A DNA stretch of 64,000 nucleotides, from positions 2,356,001-2,420,000 of the forward strand of contig NZ_CP059348.1 in assembly GCF_013702265.1 (NCBI RefSeq), written 5' to 3'. This document shows, piece by piece, positions 15,955-24,794 of the stretch. Under the pieces are notes generated by a model. That model did not search any database. It saw only the letters and a program-made list of their open reading frames with translations, and was not told the origin of the DNA. The stretch comes from Providencia rettgeri (lineage in GTDB: Bacteria; Pseudomonadota; Gammaproteobacteria; Enterobacterales; Enterobacteriaceae). The first letter of the stretch is position 1. Each line of letters starts with the position of its first letter. The position numbers were made by a program, and so were the translations under genes.

Positions 15955-16293
15955 TCACTGGGTAAGCTGCCAGAAATACACTAAAACAGCTGCAGTGACT
16001 ATCCAAATCAATGTTGCTAAACTTAAACAAATCCACGGTGTTAATTTGGTTGCAAAGACATAAACAGTGATTAAATACATTGCATAAGGGATTAATGACC
16101 ATAAACCAAATAATGCTGTTTTTCTTAAGGCCTCCGCTCCTTGCTCCTGAACCACAATCACATGGGCAATTAATGCAAAAGTGGGAAACAAAGGAACCAA
16201 TCCCGCAATATAATAAACTTTGCTTCGCGAGAGGATCGCAATAACTAAAACAGCAAGTGCACCAAATAGGCATTTTATTAATAAAGAAATCAT
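15955..16293 (-). CDS. glpM: GlpM family inner-membrane protein
   Basis: The 112-residue membrane protein matches E. coli GlpM (109 residues): MISLLIKCLFGALAVLVIA, then YYIAGLVPLFPTFALIAHVI and the segment GAEALRKTALFGLWSLIPY. It has four predicted helices. GlpM-type proteins were linked to alginate production in Pseudomonas through membrane effects, and the E. coli role is unclear. The frame extends upstream to 16335, but ATG 16293 aligns with the family start. A short ribosome-like GAG lies upstream. It is a single gene. Confidence 0.88.
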   Translation of the reverse strand: MISLLIKCLFGALAVLVIAILSRSKVYYIAGLVPLFPTFALIAHVIVVQEQGAEALRKTALFGLWSLIPYAMYLITVYVFATKLTPWICLSLATLIWIVTAAVLVYFWQLTQ

Positions 16294-16385
16294 AGCAAAC
16301 TCAATAGGGTTAAGAGTAATTGTACTGATTATCACTCTAAACTACTCACATTGACTAGTTAGCTTTCATGAACAATCCTTTCCCG

Positions 16386-16407
16386 ATCACATATTTAGAC
16401 ATGTGAT
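16386..16407. promoter_or_regulatory. Inverted repeat in glpM/MBL divergent spacer
   Basis: ATCACAT and ATGTGAT are separated by 8 bases, between the divergent glpM-like gene and the MBL hydrolase gene. A -10-like TATAAT lies at 16475-16480, 22 bp before the MBL start codon. Candidate operator, binder unknown. Confidence 0.4.
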
Positions 16408-16501
16408 TTTTTACACCCTATATGTTTATCGATGGTTGAATATTTTTTGCCATTATTCTGATATAACCTCTTTGTATAATGAAACAACTAAAGAGATAAA
16501 A

Positions 16502-17344
16502 ATGACAATAAAAATTTCTGTACTCGTTGATAACAACACCCTGATTGACAGCTATTTCTGTGGTGAACCCGCAGTTTGCTACCACATTGAAGCTGACGGT
16601 AAAAAAATCCTATTTGATACTGGCTATTCCGACGTTTTCATTAACAATGCCAATATCCTCAATATCGACCTTGCTCAAATTACTGACCTCGTTTTATCCC
16701 ATGGTCATAATGATCACACATGGGGAATTAATCACCTTATTCAATATTTAGACCGCCGAAATGTTGAATCACAGCAATCCAAAAAATTGATTTATCACCC
16801 AGACGCTTTGCAACCTAAAAGTTATCACTCAAAAGTTATTGGCGCGAATACCCCAAAAAATGTTTTAACAGCCTACTTTGATACTGTTGAAACCAAAGGT
16901 GCTTACTCTGTTTCTGAGAATGTGATTTTCTTAGGTGAGATCCCAAGAAATAACACATTTGAAGGGAAAGAGCCGGTAGGTAAAACTATCGATGAACATA
17001 ACAACAGCGTTGATGATTATGTTCTTGATGATAGCGCCCTCGCGATTAAAACCTCCGAAGGGCTGATTGTTATTACGGGATGCTCACACTCAGGGATCTG
17101 TAATATTGTCGAGCATGCTAAGCGAGTCACCAAAATAGACAAAATTGTGACTGTCATTGGCGGGTTTCATTTACAAGAAGCTTCCGATGAGCTGTTAAAC
17201 CAAACCAGTGACTATTTTAAAAAACAGAATTTATTGCAGATCCACCCATGCCATTGCACTGACTTGGCTGCCAAAATTCATTTAGCGAAACACGCCCCTG
17301 TTCAAGAGGTCGGAGCCGGCATGCAACTCATCTACCCTGCATAA
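16502..17344 (+). CDS. MBL-fold metallohydrolase (COG1237-like)
   Basis: The 280-residue cytoplasmic protein has the metallo-beta-lactamase fold metal site: SHGHNDHTWG near residue 62 (HxHxDH), the later His in TGCSHSG near 195, and GGFHLQE near 222. These motifs and the NTFEGKEP block are typical of the family annotated as 7,8-dihydropterin-6-methyl-4-(beta-D-ribofuranosyl)-aminobenzene-5'-phosphate synthase. In bacteria that lack methanopterin the real substrate is unknown. The frame opens at 16403, but ATG 16502 aligns with the fold's first strand (KISVLVDN) and follows AGAGA. Confidence 0.88.
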   Translation: MTIKISVLVDNNTLIDSYFCGEPAVCYHIEADGKKILFDTGYSDVFINNANILNIDLAQITDLVLSHGHNDHTWGINHLIQYLDRRNVESQQSKKLIYHPDALQPKSYHSKVIGANTPKNVLTAYFDTVETKGAYSVSENVIFLGEIPRNNTFEGKEPVGKTIDEHNNSVDDYVLDDSALAIKTSEGLIVITGCSHSGICNIVEHAKRVTKIDKIVTVIGGFHLQEASDELLNQTSDYFKKQNLLQIHPCHCTDLAAKIHLAKHAPVQEVGAGMQLIYPA

Positions 17345-17357
17345 AATAACACTTAAT

Positions 17358-17396
17358 CATGTAGCTAATTGAAATAGCATTTATATTAGCTACATG
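17358..17396. terminator. Perfect 12-bp hairpin between converging genes
   Basis: CATGTAGCTAAT pairs exactly with ATTAGCTACATG across 15 bases, after the MBL gene and before the end of the SnoaL-like gene. There is no T run, so its terminator role is uncertain. Confidence 0.5.
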
Positions 17397-17426
17397 GCTT
17401 CATACTGATTGCCTTTACAAATATAT

Positions 17427-17816
17427 TTATGTTCTTGAGCCCAGATCATTATCGTGTTTTGAGCCTGATAACATTCTCGTCAGCTCTTCACATCGAATAA
17501 TTTTTCCATTCATCAAATGGAAACAAGCAAATACTTCAAATTCACTCACTGTGCCCTCTTTCTTTATTGCTCTCGCAATATGTTGTGTATGAACACAGTT
17601 TTCACCTTCTGCAATTGACTTAATGTCTATCGTGATGCTCTCGGTGGCTTCTTTTAACACTTGCATATGCGTACAGAACTCAGTGAAGTCAATCAATTTC
17701 CCATCAACTACTTGCACATAATCCGATGAAAAAAATTGTTTAATTACTACCAAATCCCCAATTTGTTTACCAAGAACCGCTTTCAATGCCTGTTCCACAA
17801 ATACCATCTTATTCAT
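17427..17816 (-). CDS. SnoaL-like / NTF2-fold protein
   Basis: The 129-residue protein starting MNKMVFVEQALKAVLG has the alpha-helix then cone-shaped beta-sheet pattern of the SnoaL-like (NTF2 fold) family: an N-terminal helix, YVQVVDGKLIDFTEFCTHMQ, a strand with VHTQHIARAI, and the final EFEVFACFHLMNGKIIRCEE. Members bind small hydrophobic ligands or act as cyclases and isomerases. The frame opens at 17942, but the first 42 residues have no family match and GAGGA lies 7 bases before ATG 17816. Function unknown. Confidence 0.8.
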   Translation of the reverse strand: MNKMVFVEQALKAVLGKQIGDLVVIKQFFSSDYVQVVDGKLIDFTEFCTHMQVLKEATESITIDIKSIAEGENCVHTQHIARAIKKEGTVSEFEVFACFHLMNGKIIRCEELTRMLSGSKHDNDLGSRT

Positions 17817-18039
17817 GCCTATTCCTCTATATAATATTATTTTTTCATTTCTTAATATTATATTTGGCCAACTCACATGACTTTCAATCACACTGCTTTT
17901 ATTAGAATAAAAATAATTCTTATTTACATTAAGCAAATCCATTCATCTAATTTTTATCATCAAAACAAACTTATTGAATTTCATAAGTAGAAAGACTACA
18001 ACGTAGAGTAATCGAGAAAGATTTCTTTTAAGGAATAAT

Positions 18040-18609
18040 ATGAAGCTGTTTAAATCTATTTGGCAGTTTTTTGGTATTTATCAAACACCCGCCGTTCGCT
18101 TAACTCATTGCATGATATTTTTATTGGTCATTGGCCAAATTATCATCAGCAATTGGATGTCTGTCAGTAAAAGTGGCGTGATCCCAGCAAGTGGGCTTGC
18201 GTATTATTTTACTTGGCTACACATTATCATTGGGTTTTGTTTATTATTTTTGGCGACTATTCTCATTTTTATCTGCCTTTCAAATCGAGGATTTAAATAC
18301 TTCTATCCTTATTTATGGGGAGATCTCACTCAGATAAAAAATGATGTCAAAAGCTTATTTAATTTAAAGCTTCCCGACAGCTCACCAAAAGGGTTAGCAA
18401 CAAGTGTCCAAGGGCTTGGATTGGGTGCATTGGCGCTAGTTGTCCTTTCTGGTGTGACTTGGTTTATTTTATGGTGGCAAAACTCACCATTAGCCCCTGA
18501 AGCGAGAAATATTCATAAAACACTCACGGGGTTAATCGAAGCTTATATTGTGGGGCATGGTCTCATGGGATTATTGCATTTTATCCTATGGAGAAAAGCA
18601 CCCCATTAA
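18040..18609 (+). CDS. Cytochrome b561-family membrane protein
   Basis: The 189-residue protein has four hydrophobic helices with histidines where bacterial cytochrome b561/b6-type proteins bind two b hemes: RLTHCMIF (helix 1), TWLHIIIGF (helix 2), NIHKTLTG and YIVGHGLMGLLHF (helices 3-4). It would pass electrons within the inner membrane, from quinol to an unknown partner. E. coli CybB (YceJ) is the closest known type. The ribosome site AAGGA is good. It converges with the first YnfC-like gene with only 7 bp between their stops, so no separate terminator fits. Confidence 0.85.
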   Translation: MKLFKSIWQFFGIYQTPAVRLTHCMIFLLVIGQIIISNWMSVSKSGVIPASGLAYYFTWLHIIIGFCLLFLATILIFICLSNRGFKYFYPYLWGDLTQIKNDVKSLFNLKLPDSSPKGLATSVQGLGLGALALVVLSGVTWFILWWQNSPLAPEARNIHKTLTGLIEAYIVGHGLMGLLHFILWRKAPH

Positions 18610-18616
18610 CCTACAG

Positions 18617-19375
18617 TTAATAGAATGAAGCATCCGTCGTACTATGTTTCTTCAATGTAATTTGCTTTCCATCCGAAATAAGTGTCAATACAAATTGGCA
18701 CTTATGCGACACGCCCTGCTGGTTATACTCACATTGAGTATCAACAGTTAGCACAGACTGATCGAGCACTTTAACTTCTAGAATAAGATCATACGGCTTA
18801 GTTTCATCACTTGTATACCTTACGGAAATCTCTGAAAATAATTTATTATCATTGTAATAGGCAACATTGTATGAGCGATTATTTTCATCATAGTGAAACG
18901 TACTGAGCTTAGTTTTAGGTTCCGCGACCCATGAGCTATTAATGAAACCATCAGCATTATACTGGTAGGTTAATTTACCATCGGAGTCTTTTTTAGATAG
19001 AATTAAACAATTATTTCCAACTTCCATTTCTACTGGCCCATTAGAATCTTGACCAATCAATTTATTCTTCTCACGTTTAACAGAAAGCTCATTATGTACA
19101 CTGTTGATATACTCATCTTTTGTACGAGTCATGCTAAAGCTTTCTATACAACCATCCTTTGCTATTTTCAAATCTGACTCATAGTTTATAGAACCATCTT
19201 CATTATAAACGACAGATTTAACATGCTTAACATTGCCTTTTACTGGATTAAAATCATACAGTTGAGCCATATTAAAAACAACCGGGTTATATTTATCCAT
19301 AGGGACTGCACCGGCCTGAAATGGTAAAAAAAATGTTGTTATGCTGGAAGCCAGTGATAAGAACTTAATATTCAT
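18617..19375 (-). CDS. YnfC-like secreted protein, paralogue 1
   Basis: The 252-residue protein has a Sec signal (cleavage about AGA, residue 23) and a mature domain like E. coli YnfC (UPF0257): YDFNPVKGNVKHVKSVVYNE, then KDGCIESF, and the Cys pair late in the domain (CEYNQQGVSHKCQF, like CEYDSHANPVDCQL of YnfC). YnfC is a lipoprotein, but here no lipobox cysteine ends the signal, so the product should be soluble in the periplasm. A strong ribosome site GAGGG precedes the start. About 60 percent of its residues match the paralogue at 20329-21084. Function unknown. Confidence 0.85.
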   Translation of the reverse strand: MNIKFLSLASSITTFFLPFQAGAVPMDKYNPVVFNMAQLYDFNPVKGNVKHVKSVVYNEDGSINYESDLKIAKDGCIESFSMTRTKDEYINSVHNELSVKREKNKLIGQDSNGPVEMEVGNNCLILSKKDSDGKLTYQYNADGFINSSWVAEPKTKLSTFHYDENNRSYNVAYYNDNKLFSEISVRYTSDETKPYDLILEVKVLDQSVLTVDTQCEYNQQGVSHKCQFVLTLISDGKQITLKKHSTTDASFY

Positions 19376-19852
19376 GCTGCCCTCTAATTTTTATATTTAT
19401 TCTGATAGTTAAATTACTATTTATTTTAATGAACTTGAAATTTTATACGTAAAAACACCACCAGAAGGATGCGCCTAATTTTACTGTGCTTACGTTTAAA
19501 GTTAAAGGTAGACTACCTCACTGAGCTCAAGAAATTTAGAGCTTAGACGCGCTATCATACAAATGCTCTCGGCCATACTATCTTTATCTCTAACATAAAA
19601 CTATTTTCATTTAAGTCATACATTTTTAAAATAAGAAAAAACCAGCACAATCTTTTAGCAAAGTGAAATAAGCTGCTAGAATTAATGTAAAGTTTCGCAA
19701 GTATGCCTGTTTTTAACAGATTATCTCATGGAAGATAAATTAATTTATTGAGAGTTATCTTACTGTTATATTGAAATATACAGATAATGCTGATTTACAC
19801 AAATTTAAGTTCTACCTATACTCACCACTCAATTTTTCGTTAAGGAATAAAC
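19376..19852. other. 477-bp divergent spacer
   Basis: The spacer between YnfC-like paralogue 1 and the DUF805 gene is AT-rich and has no credible ORF. I saw no clear operator or RNA structure in it. Confidence 0.5.
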
Positions 19853-20233
19853 ATGAATTGGTATTTAGAAGTCATCAAGAACAACTATGCTAATTTCGAA
19901 GGTCGTGCTAGACGTAAAGAGTATTGGATGTTTACTCTTATTAACATGATCATCATTATGGTTCTATATGCATTGATCATTTCATCTGTTGATTACACAA
20001 CAGGTGAAATGGGTGGATTAGGAATGATTGCTGGAATTTTATTAGGGATCTATGCGTTAGCCACTATCGTCCCTTCTATTGCTGTATCAGTCCGTCGCTT
20101 ACATGATACTGAAAAATCAGGTTGGTGGTATTTAATCTCATTTATCCCATTTGGTGCGATCGTATTGCTCGTTTTCATGTGCTTAGAGGGTACTAAAGGC
20201 GATAACCGTTTTGGCGCAGATCCAAAAGCATAA
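19853..20233 (+). CDS. DUF805 inner-membrane protein (YhaH/YhaI-like)
   Basis: The 126-residue protein carries the DUF805 signature: NWYLEVIKNNYANFEGRARR followed by KEYWMF, three to four membrane helices, PSIAVSVRRLHDTEKSGWW, and the end GDNRFGADPKA. E. coli YhaH and YhaI have the same length and motifs. The function is unknown. Members are often near transporter or stress genes. The ribosome site AAGGA is present. A terminator follows at 20241. The gene lies between two YnfC-like paralogues, but on the opposite strand. Confidence 0.93.
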   Translation: MNWYLEVIKNNYANFEGRARRKEYWMFTLINMIIIMVLYALIISSVDYTTGEMGGLGMIAGILLGIYALATIVPSIAVSVRRLHDTEKSGWWYLISFIPFGAIVLLVFMCLEGTKGDNRFGADPKA

Positions 20234-20240
20234 AAATAGT

Positions 20241-20267
20241 GCCCCTTATTAAGTAAGGGGCTTATTT
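20241..20267 (+). terminator. Terminator of DUF805 gene
   Basis: GCCCCTTA-TTAAG-TAAGGGGC stem-loop followed by TTATTT. Confidence 0.8.
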
Positions 20268-20328
20268 AACCGTCTTTTAAAACTCTCTTCATAGCATCTT
20301 TAATCTATTTACTTCAATCCATTAGCCG

Positions 20329-21084
20329 CTAGTAAAATACAGTTTCCGTAACACTTCTTTTAGGTAACTTTATTGTTTTTCCATTTGATACGATTGTGAG
20401 TATAAAATTGCATTTGTGTGCAATATTTTGCTTGTCATAATCACATTTAGAATCGACAACTAAGATTGGCAATCCAAGTGCCTTAATTTCCATTTGAAGA
20501 TCAAATGGCTTTGTTACGTCCTTGCCGTAACTAATGATACTTTCCGAGAACACAATATTATCTTTATAATATTTTATCGTCTCAGGAAGGTTATTTTTGT
20601 TATACGTGTTTTCGCTGTATTGAACTTTAGGCTCTGCACTCATTGAGCCTATAATTATCCCATCATTATTGTACTGATATATTAACTTTCCGTTACTATC
20701 AGTTCTGGAAATAATCAAGCAATTCGCAGCCACTTCCATTTCAACTGGCCCATTCGCATCTGAACCCACCAATTTATTTTTTTCTCGTTTGATTGAAAGC
20801 CAGTTATCAATGCTATTTAAATACTCATCTTTTTTTTGTTTCATCGTAAAACTATCAACACAACCATCACGACCAACCTTTAATGCAGATTGATAATTAA
20901 TGGTTTCATCCTCATTATAAACAAAGGTATTCAATTCTTTGATATTGCCTTTAACTGGATTAAAATCATAGAGTTGAGCAAGATTAAAAACGATCGGGTT
21001 ATACTCATTTTTTTGAAATGCAGCAGATTGGAAAGAGACGGTAAATAATGCCAATTGAACAATTGAACAATTGAAGCTAAGCAT
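20329..21084 (-). CDS. YnfC-like secreted protein, paralogue 2, with repeat-shifted start
   Basis: The 251-residue reading frame is a clear paralogue of the gene at 18617 (same YDFNPVKGN, GCVDSF, VEMEVAANCLI and C-x10-C blocks). In the present sequence the in-frame start is ATG 21084, giving MLSFNCSIVQLALFTV, a signal without basic residues and without a ribosome site at proper distance. A better start, ATG 21095, follows GAGG and begins MNNKCLASIVQL, like MNIKFLSLASS of paralogue 1, but is out of frame because of three 8-bp repeats at 21052-21075. With two copies that start would read straight into the same protein with a normal signal peptide. Expression may therefore vary by slippage. Confidence 0.85.
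   Translation of the reverse strand: MLSFNCSIVQLALFTVSFQSAAFQKNEYNPIVFNLAQLYDFNPVKGNIKELNTFVYNEDETINYQSALKVGRDGCVDSFTMKQKKDEYLNSIDNWLSIKREKNKLVGSDANGPVEMEVAANCLIISRTDSNGKLIYQYNNDGIIIGSMSAEPKVQYSENTYNKNNLPETIKYYKDNIVFSESIISYGKDVTKPFDLQMEIKALGLPILVVDSKCDYDKQNIAHKCNFILTIVSNGKTIKLPKRSVTETVFY
21052..21075. repeat. Three exact 8-bp repeats in signal-peptide codons
   Basis: CAATTGAA occurs three times in a row (TTCAATTG on the coding strand). Each copy change shifts the reading frame between ATG 21095 and the body of the YnfC-like gene. Confidence 0.95.
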
Positions 21085-21360
21085 TTGTTATTCATATAAT
21101 TCTATACCTCAGAATTGCTAATTTGCTGTGTTCTAAATTTATAACTATTCTTTTCTAATTTTTATTTACATCATTAATTTTACTACAAATAATCCTAGTC
21201 ATATTAACATTTATCAAACTAACTTCCAGCGCCATTTTTTATAAAAAAACAGCAAATACGTATAAACACTTATTTGTTAAATCTCTTCACGTTGCATTCA
21301 GATAATCTTTAGGTAATAAGATTTACACGTATTTATACCTATTTAATTATTTAAATTTAA

Positions 21361-21382
21361 TAAAAAACCGCACTAGGCGGTT
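21361..21382 (-). terminator. Second minus-strand terminator downstream of icd
   Basis: AACCGC-CTAGT-GCGGTT stem on the minus strand followed by TTTTTATT. It lies about 110 bases beyond the icd terminator. Confidence 0.65.
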
Positions 21383-21488
21383 ATTGGTTCAAAACGAAAC
21401 GGGATTAATTAATATAACTTTCAACAGGTTTTAGCGATAAAATAGCGCTTATTTTGTAGCCCGTTTTGCAGAAGAATTTTTCAAGGCA

Positions 21489-21517
21489 CAAAAAACGGGA
21501 ACTATTAAGCTCCCGTT
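21489..21517 (-). terminator. Terminator of icd
   Basis: On the minus strand AACGGGA pairs with TCCCGTT, followed directly by TTTTG, 23 bases after the icd stop. Confidence 0.85.
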
Positions 21518-21539
21518 ATTAATAACACTAAGCAATAAA

Positions 21540-22793
21540 TTACATGTGCTTAATGATTGCGTCGCCGAATTCGCTACATTTCAGTAATTTAGCGCCTTCT
21601 AATTGACGTTCGAAATCGTAAGTTACAGTTTTAGCCGCGATTGCGCCTTCCATACCTTTAACGATTAAGTCTGCCGCTTCAACCCAGCCCATGTGGCGCA
21701 GCATCATTTCTGCGGACAGAATGATAGAGCCTGGGTTTACTTTATCTTGGCCTGCATATTTCGGTGCAGTCCCATGAGTTGCTTCGAACAGTGCACATTC
21801 AGAACCGATGTTTGCACCAGGTGCAATACCAATACCACCAACCTGTGCAGCTAATGCGTCAGAAATATAGTCACCATTTAGGTTCATACACGCGATAACA
21901 TCATACTCTGCTGGACGCAGCAGGATTTGTTGTAAGAATGCATCCGCGATAACGTCTTTAACAATGATATCTTTGCCAGTTTTTGGATTCTTGATTTTAA
22001 CCCATGGACCGCCATCGATTAATTCACCGCCGAATTCTTCTTGTGCTAATTGGTAACCCCAATCTTTAAATGCACCTTCAGTGAATTTCATAATGTTGCC
22101 TTTATGAACTAAAGTCACTGAATCACGGTTATTATCGATCGCATACTCAATTGCCGCGCGAACTAAACGTTTTGTACCTTCTTCAGAACATGGCTTGATA
22201 CCAATACCGCAATCTTGTGGGAAACGAATTTTCGTCACGCCCATTTCATTTTGCAGGAAGTTGATCACTTTGTCTGCTTCTGCGCTGCCCGCTTTCCACT
22301 CAATACCTGCATAGATATCTTCTGAGTTTTCACGGAAGATCACCATATCAGTGAGTTCAGGCTGTTTAACTGGGCTTGGTGTCCCTTTGTAGTAACGTAC
22401 TGGTCGTAGGCAGATGTATAAATCAAGCTGTTGACGAAGTGCAACGTTGAGGGAACGAATGCCGCCCCCAACTGGAGTGGTTAATGGGCCTTTAATAGAA
22501 ACGCGGTAATCGCGGATTAAATCGAGGGTTTCTTGCGGTAACCAAACATCTTTGCCATATAACTGAGTGGATTTTTCGCCCGTATAAATTTCCATCCAAG
22601 AAATTTTACGCTCACCGTTATAGGCTTTTTTAACTGCAGCATCGACAACTTTTAACATTGCTGGAGTGACATCAACCCCAATACCGTCACCTTCAATGAA
22701 AGGGATAATTGGGTTGTTCGGAACGTGTAATTTGCCTTTTGAATCAATGGTAATTTTAGCGCCTTCTGCCGGAACTACTACTTTGCTATCCAT
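21540..22793 (-). CDS. icd: NADP-dependent isocitrate dehydrogenase
   Basis: Icd converts isocitrate to 2-oxoglutarate with NADP in the TCA cycle. The 417-residue protein follows E. coli Icd (416) over its whole length: [20 protein letters not shown] near residue 27, the regulatory phospho-serine loop [18 protein letters not shown] (Ser113 in E. coli), and the metal-site aspartates in the [16 protein letters not shown] region. The presence of the phosphorylation loop implies control by AceK kinase/phosphatase. The open frame reaches 22850, but ATG 22793 follows GAGAGG and fits the family start. The order icd-rluE-nudJ is as in E. coli. Confidence 0.98.
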   Translation of the reverse strand: MDSKVVVPAEGAKITIDSKGKLHVPNNPIIPFIEGDGIGVDVTPAMLKVVDAAVKKAYNGERKISWMEIYTGEKSTQLYGKDVWLPQETLDLIRDYRVSIKGPLTTPVGGGIRSLNVALRQQLDLYICLRPVRYYKGTPSPVKQPELTDMVIFRENSEDIYAGIEWKAGSAEADKVINFLQNEMGVTKIRFPQDCGIGIKPCSEEGTKRLVRAAIEYAIDNNRDSVTLVHKGNIMKFTEGAFKDWGYQLAQEEFGGELIDGGPWVKIKNPKTGKDIIVKDVIADAFLQQILLRPAEYDVIACMNLNGDYISDALAAQVGGIGIAPGANIGSECALFEATHGTAPKYAGQDKVNPGSIILSAEMMLRHMGWVEAADLIVKGMEGAIAAKTVTYDFERQLEGAKLLKCSEFGDAIIKHM

Positions 22794-23338
22794 TAACCTC
22801 TCCTTCACTTGCGTATTTTGCTTGTTAATTTTTTGTAAGAGACCTGTCAATACTACTGCAATCTGCGTCGAACGCCAATGATTACTAAGCTAAGCTTTTA
22901 TGCAGATCGCATTTAACGCATTATCTTCGTGTCCAAACACTCAATGAAACCAAAACAACTTCAATTAAATCATAATATTAAAACAAACATCAATACTCTA
23001 AAAAGTCAAATGCTAAGCTAAATAACCACCTAAATACTGAACGACCTTATTCCATAGCTTATCTAAAATACTCTACCCAAACATTCGTACTGCTCACAGA
23101 AATTAATATATTGTCATATTATCTTTATGATTTAATAGATTTAATTAAATTATTCGTACTTAATGGTTTTAATGCACACAAACCAAAATCGCATTGATTT
23201 TTAATAATTTTAAATTATTGCCAATTTGATTAAATTCTATTTAAATAAATAATGAAATACCGTAATAGATTAAGAAAGATAAACTTTTATTTATTAAAAA
23301 TATAATTATTAATTCAAGATAATATAAAAGGTGAATAT
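22794..23338. other. 545-bp divergent spacer icd / HDO-like gene
   Basis: The first 70 bp include the icd ribosome site and leader. The rest is strongly AT-rich with no ORF supported by a ribosome site and no operator I can name. It separates icd from a gene that has no counterpart in the E. coli icd-rluE interval. Confidence 0.5.
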
Positions 23339-23992
23339 ATGGAAAAGTTATCGGACTTAATCAATCTCAAGCAAAAAATCTTCTTACAGCATCCTTTTTT
23401 TCTAAAACCCATCAACCCATCCTTACCCGTCAAAGAGTCACTGGCATTTTTACCGAAACTTACATTCTTTATTTTGGCCTTTGGGGACATTAATAAATAC
23501 ATTCTTCCCTTTGAAAATCCTCAAGATGATTTAGAGATAGCGGTCAATAATCATGCTTTAGAAGATTCCGACCATTGGTATTGGTATATCGATGATCTCC
23601 GCACATTGCGTATGAATGAGTCACAACTTATTACGGATACCTTGGTATGGTTATGGTCGCCACAAATGGAAGCTAACCGTAAGCTCGTTTATGAATTAAT
23701 CAGCGCCATTGTCAATCAACCGGCTAAAATTCGCTTAGCTGTCATTGAAAGTATGGAAGCAACAGGGCGTACATTCTTCACTTACGTCAATCAAATCGCT
23801 AAATTATCGCCAATACCACTGAAATATTGCGGTGAGATTCATTTGGCTCACGAATCTGGTCATGCCATGGGCAGTGATGCAGAATTAATTGATACCATTA
23901 ATTATACAGATGAAGAACACGCTCTTTGTGTGCATTTGATAGAACGAATATTTATCGCTTTTTCTCATTTTATCGATGAAATAAATCAATAA
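23339..23992 (+). CDS. Putative heme-oxygenase-like fold (TenA/diiron type) protein
   Basis: This 217-residue, all-helical cytoplasmic protein is not a named family to me. It has a metal-ligand pattern like heme-oxygenase-like diiron proteins: H72-x2-E75-D76-x2-H79-W80 with YWYIDD following, an E137-x2-E140 helix, and H168-x2-H171-E172-x2-H175 near the end. A helix with H194/H199/E202 follows. These could bind one or two metal ions or a cofactor. It is inserted between icd and rluE. A weak ribosome site (AAGGTG) precedes the ATG. An iron-dependent oxidase role is a guess from the motifs. Confidence 0.6.
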   Translation: MEKLSDLINLKQKIFLQHPFFLKPINPSLPVKESLAFLPKLTFFILAFGDINKYILPFENPQDDLEIAVNNHALEDSDHWYWYIDDLRTLRMNESQLITDTLVWLWSPQMEANRKLVYELISAIVNQPAKIRLAVIESMEATGRTFFTYVNQIAKLSPIPLKYCGEIHLAHESGHAMGSDAELIDTINYTDEEHALCVHLIERIFIAFSHFIDEINQ

Positions 23993-24018
23993 GCTATAAA
24001 TCAATAACACCATAAATC

Positions 24019-24057
24019 AAGGGAGAGCTGCCTGTTGATTGCTCATACCTCTCCCTT
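24019..24057 (+). terminator. Hairpin after HDO-like gene
   Basis: AAGGGAGAG and CTCTCCCTT, 9-bp arms with a 21-base loop, followed by AAATAA rather than a T run. Likely a weak terminator. Confidence 0.45.
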
Positions 24058-24140
24058 AAATAACCAACCAAGACAGCCTTACTTTATCGCCAAAATATCG
24101 CTATTCTATTGCGCATTACATAAATGACTTTCAATAAATA

Positions 24141-24794
24141 ATGATGAACGCACCTAACCGTAACCGCACCAAGCACACATCCTCACCGTCAAAGCCACGC
24201 CGTTCATTGGCAACGAATTCATCTTCTCGCGTGGCACGCCCAACCCAGCCACGTAAAGTGATTATTTTCAATAAGCCATTTGATGTACTACCGCAATTTA
24301 CAGATGAGCAAGGACGGGAAACGTTAAAAAACTATATTCCCATCTCTGATGTTTATGCCGCGGGACGTTTAGATAGAGATAGTGAAGGTCTGTTAGTCCT
24401 CACCAATGATGGCAAATTACAAGCTCAGCTTACCCAGCCGCAGAAAAAAACAGGAAAAATCTACTATGCTCAAGTAGAAGGCATTCCCGATGAAAGCGCG
24501 CTCGCAAAATTTCGTCAAGGATTAACCCTAAATGACGGACCCACCCTACCCGCAGGCATCGAATTAGTCAGTGAGCCAGAATGGTTATGGGCGCGAGTTC
24601 CACCGATCCGTGAGCGGAAGAACATTCCTACTTCTTGGTTGAAGATCACGCTTTATGAAGGAAGAAATCGACAAGTTCGTCGGATGACTGCCAATATTGG
24701 TTTTCCCACATTGCGATTAATACGCTACGCCATGGGGAATTTTACGCTCGATAACTTATCTTCCGGCGAATGGAAGGAGGTCACTGTTGTTTAA
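24141..24794 (+). CDS. rluE: 23S rRNA pseudouridine synthase RluE
   Basis: RluE makes pseudouridine 2457 in 23S rRNA. The protein has a basic, low-complexity N-terminal tail (about residues 1-36), the catalytic motif [17 protein letters not shown] with Asp in RLDRD near residue 80, and the C-terminal [10 protein letters not shown] motif of the RsuA family. The 217-residue length fits E. coli RluE. Two ATG codons stand at the start (24141 and 24144) without a clear ribosome site. The last 8 bp overlap nudJ, so the two genes are likely translationally coupled. Confidence 0.95.
   Translation: MMNAPNRNRTKHTSSPSKPRRSLATNSSSRVARPTQPRKVIIFNKPFDVLPQFTDEQGRETLKNYIPISDVYAAGRLDRDSEGLLVLTNDGKLQAQLTQPQKKTGKIYYAQVEGIPDESALAKFRQGLTLNDGPTLPAGIELVSEPEWLWARVPPIRERKNIPTSWLKITLYEGRNRQVRRMTANIGFPTLRLIRYAMGNFTLDNLSSGEWKEVTVV

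Larger units (their letters stand above)
21096..21539. other. Spacer between icd and YnfC-like paralogue 2
   Basis: Two minus-strand terminators (21361-21382 and 21489-21517) lie in this 440-bp AT-rich spacer. No ORF was found. The roughly 100 bases between the two terminators could be a second 3' untranslated segment of icd or an independent short RNA. Nothing decides this. Confidence 0.5.
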
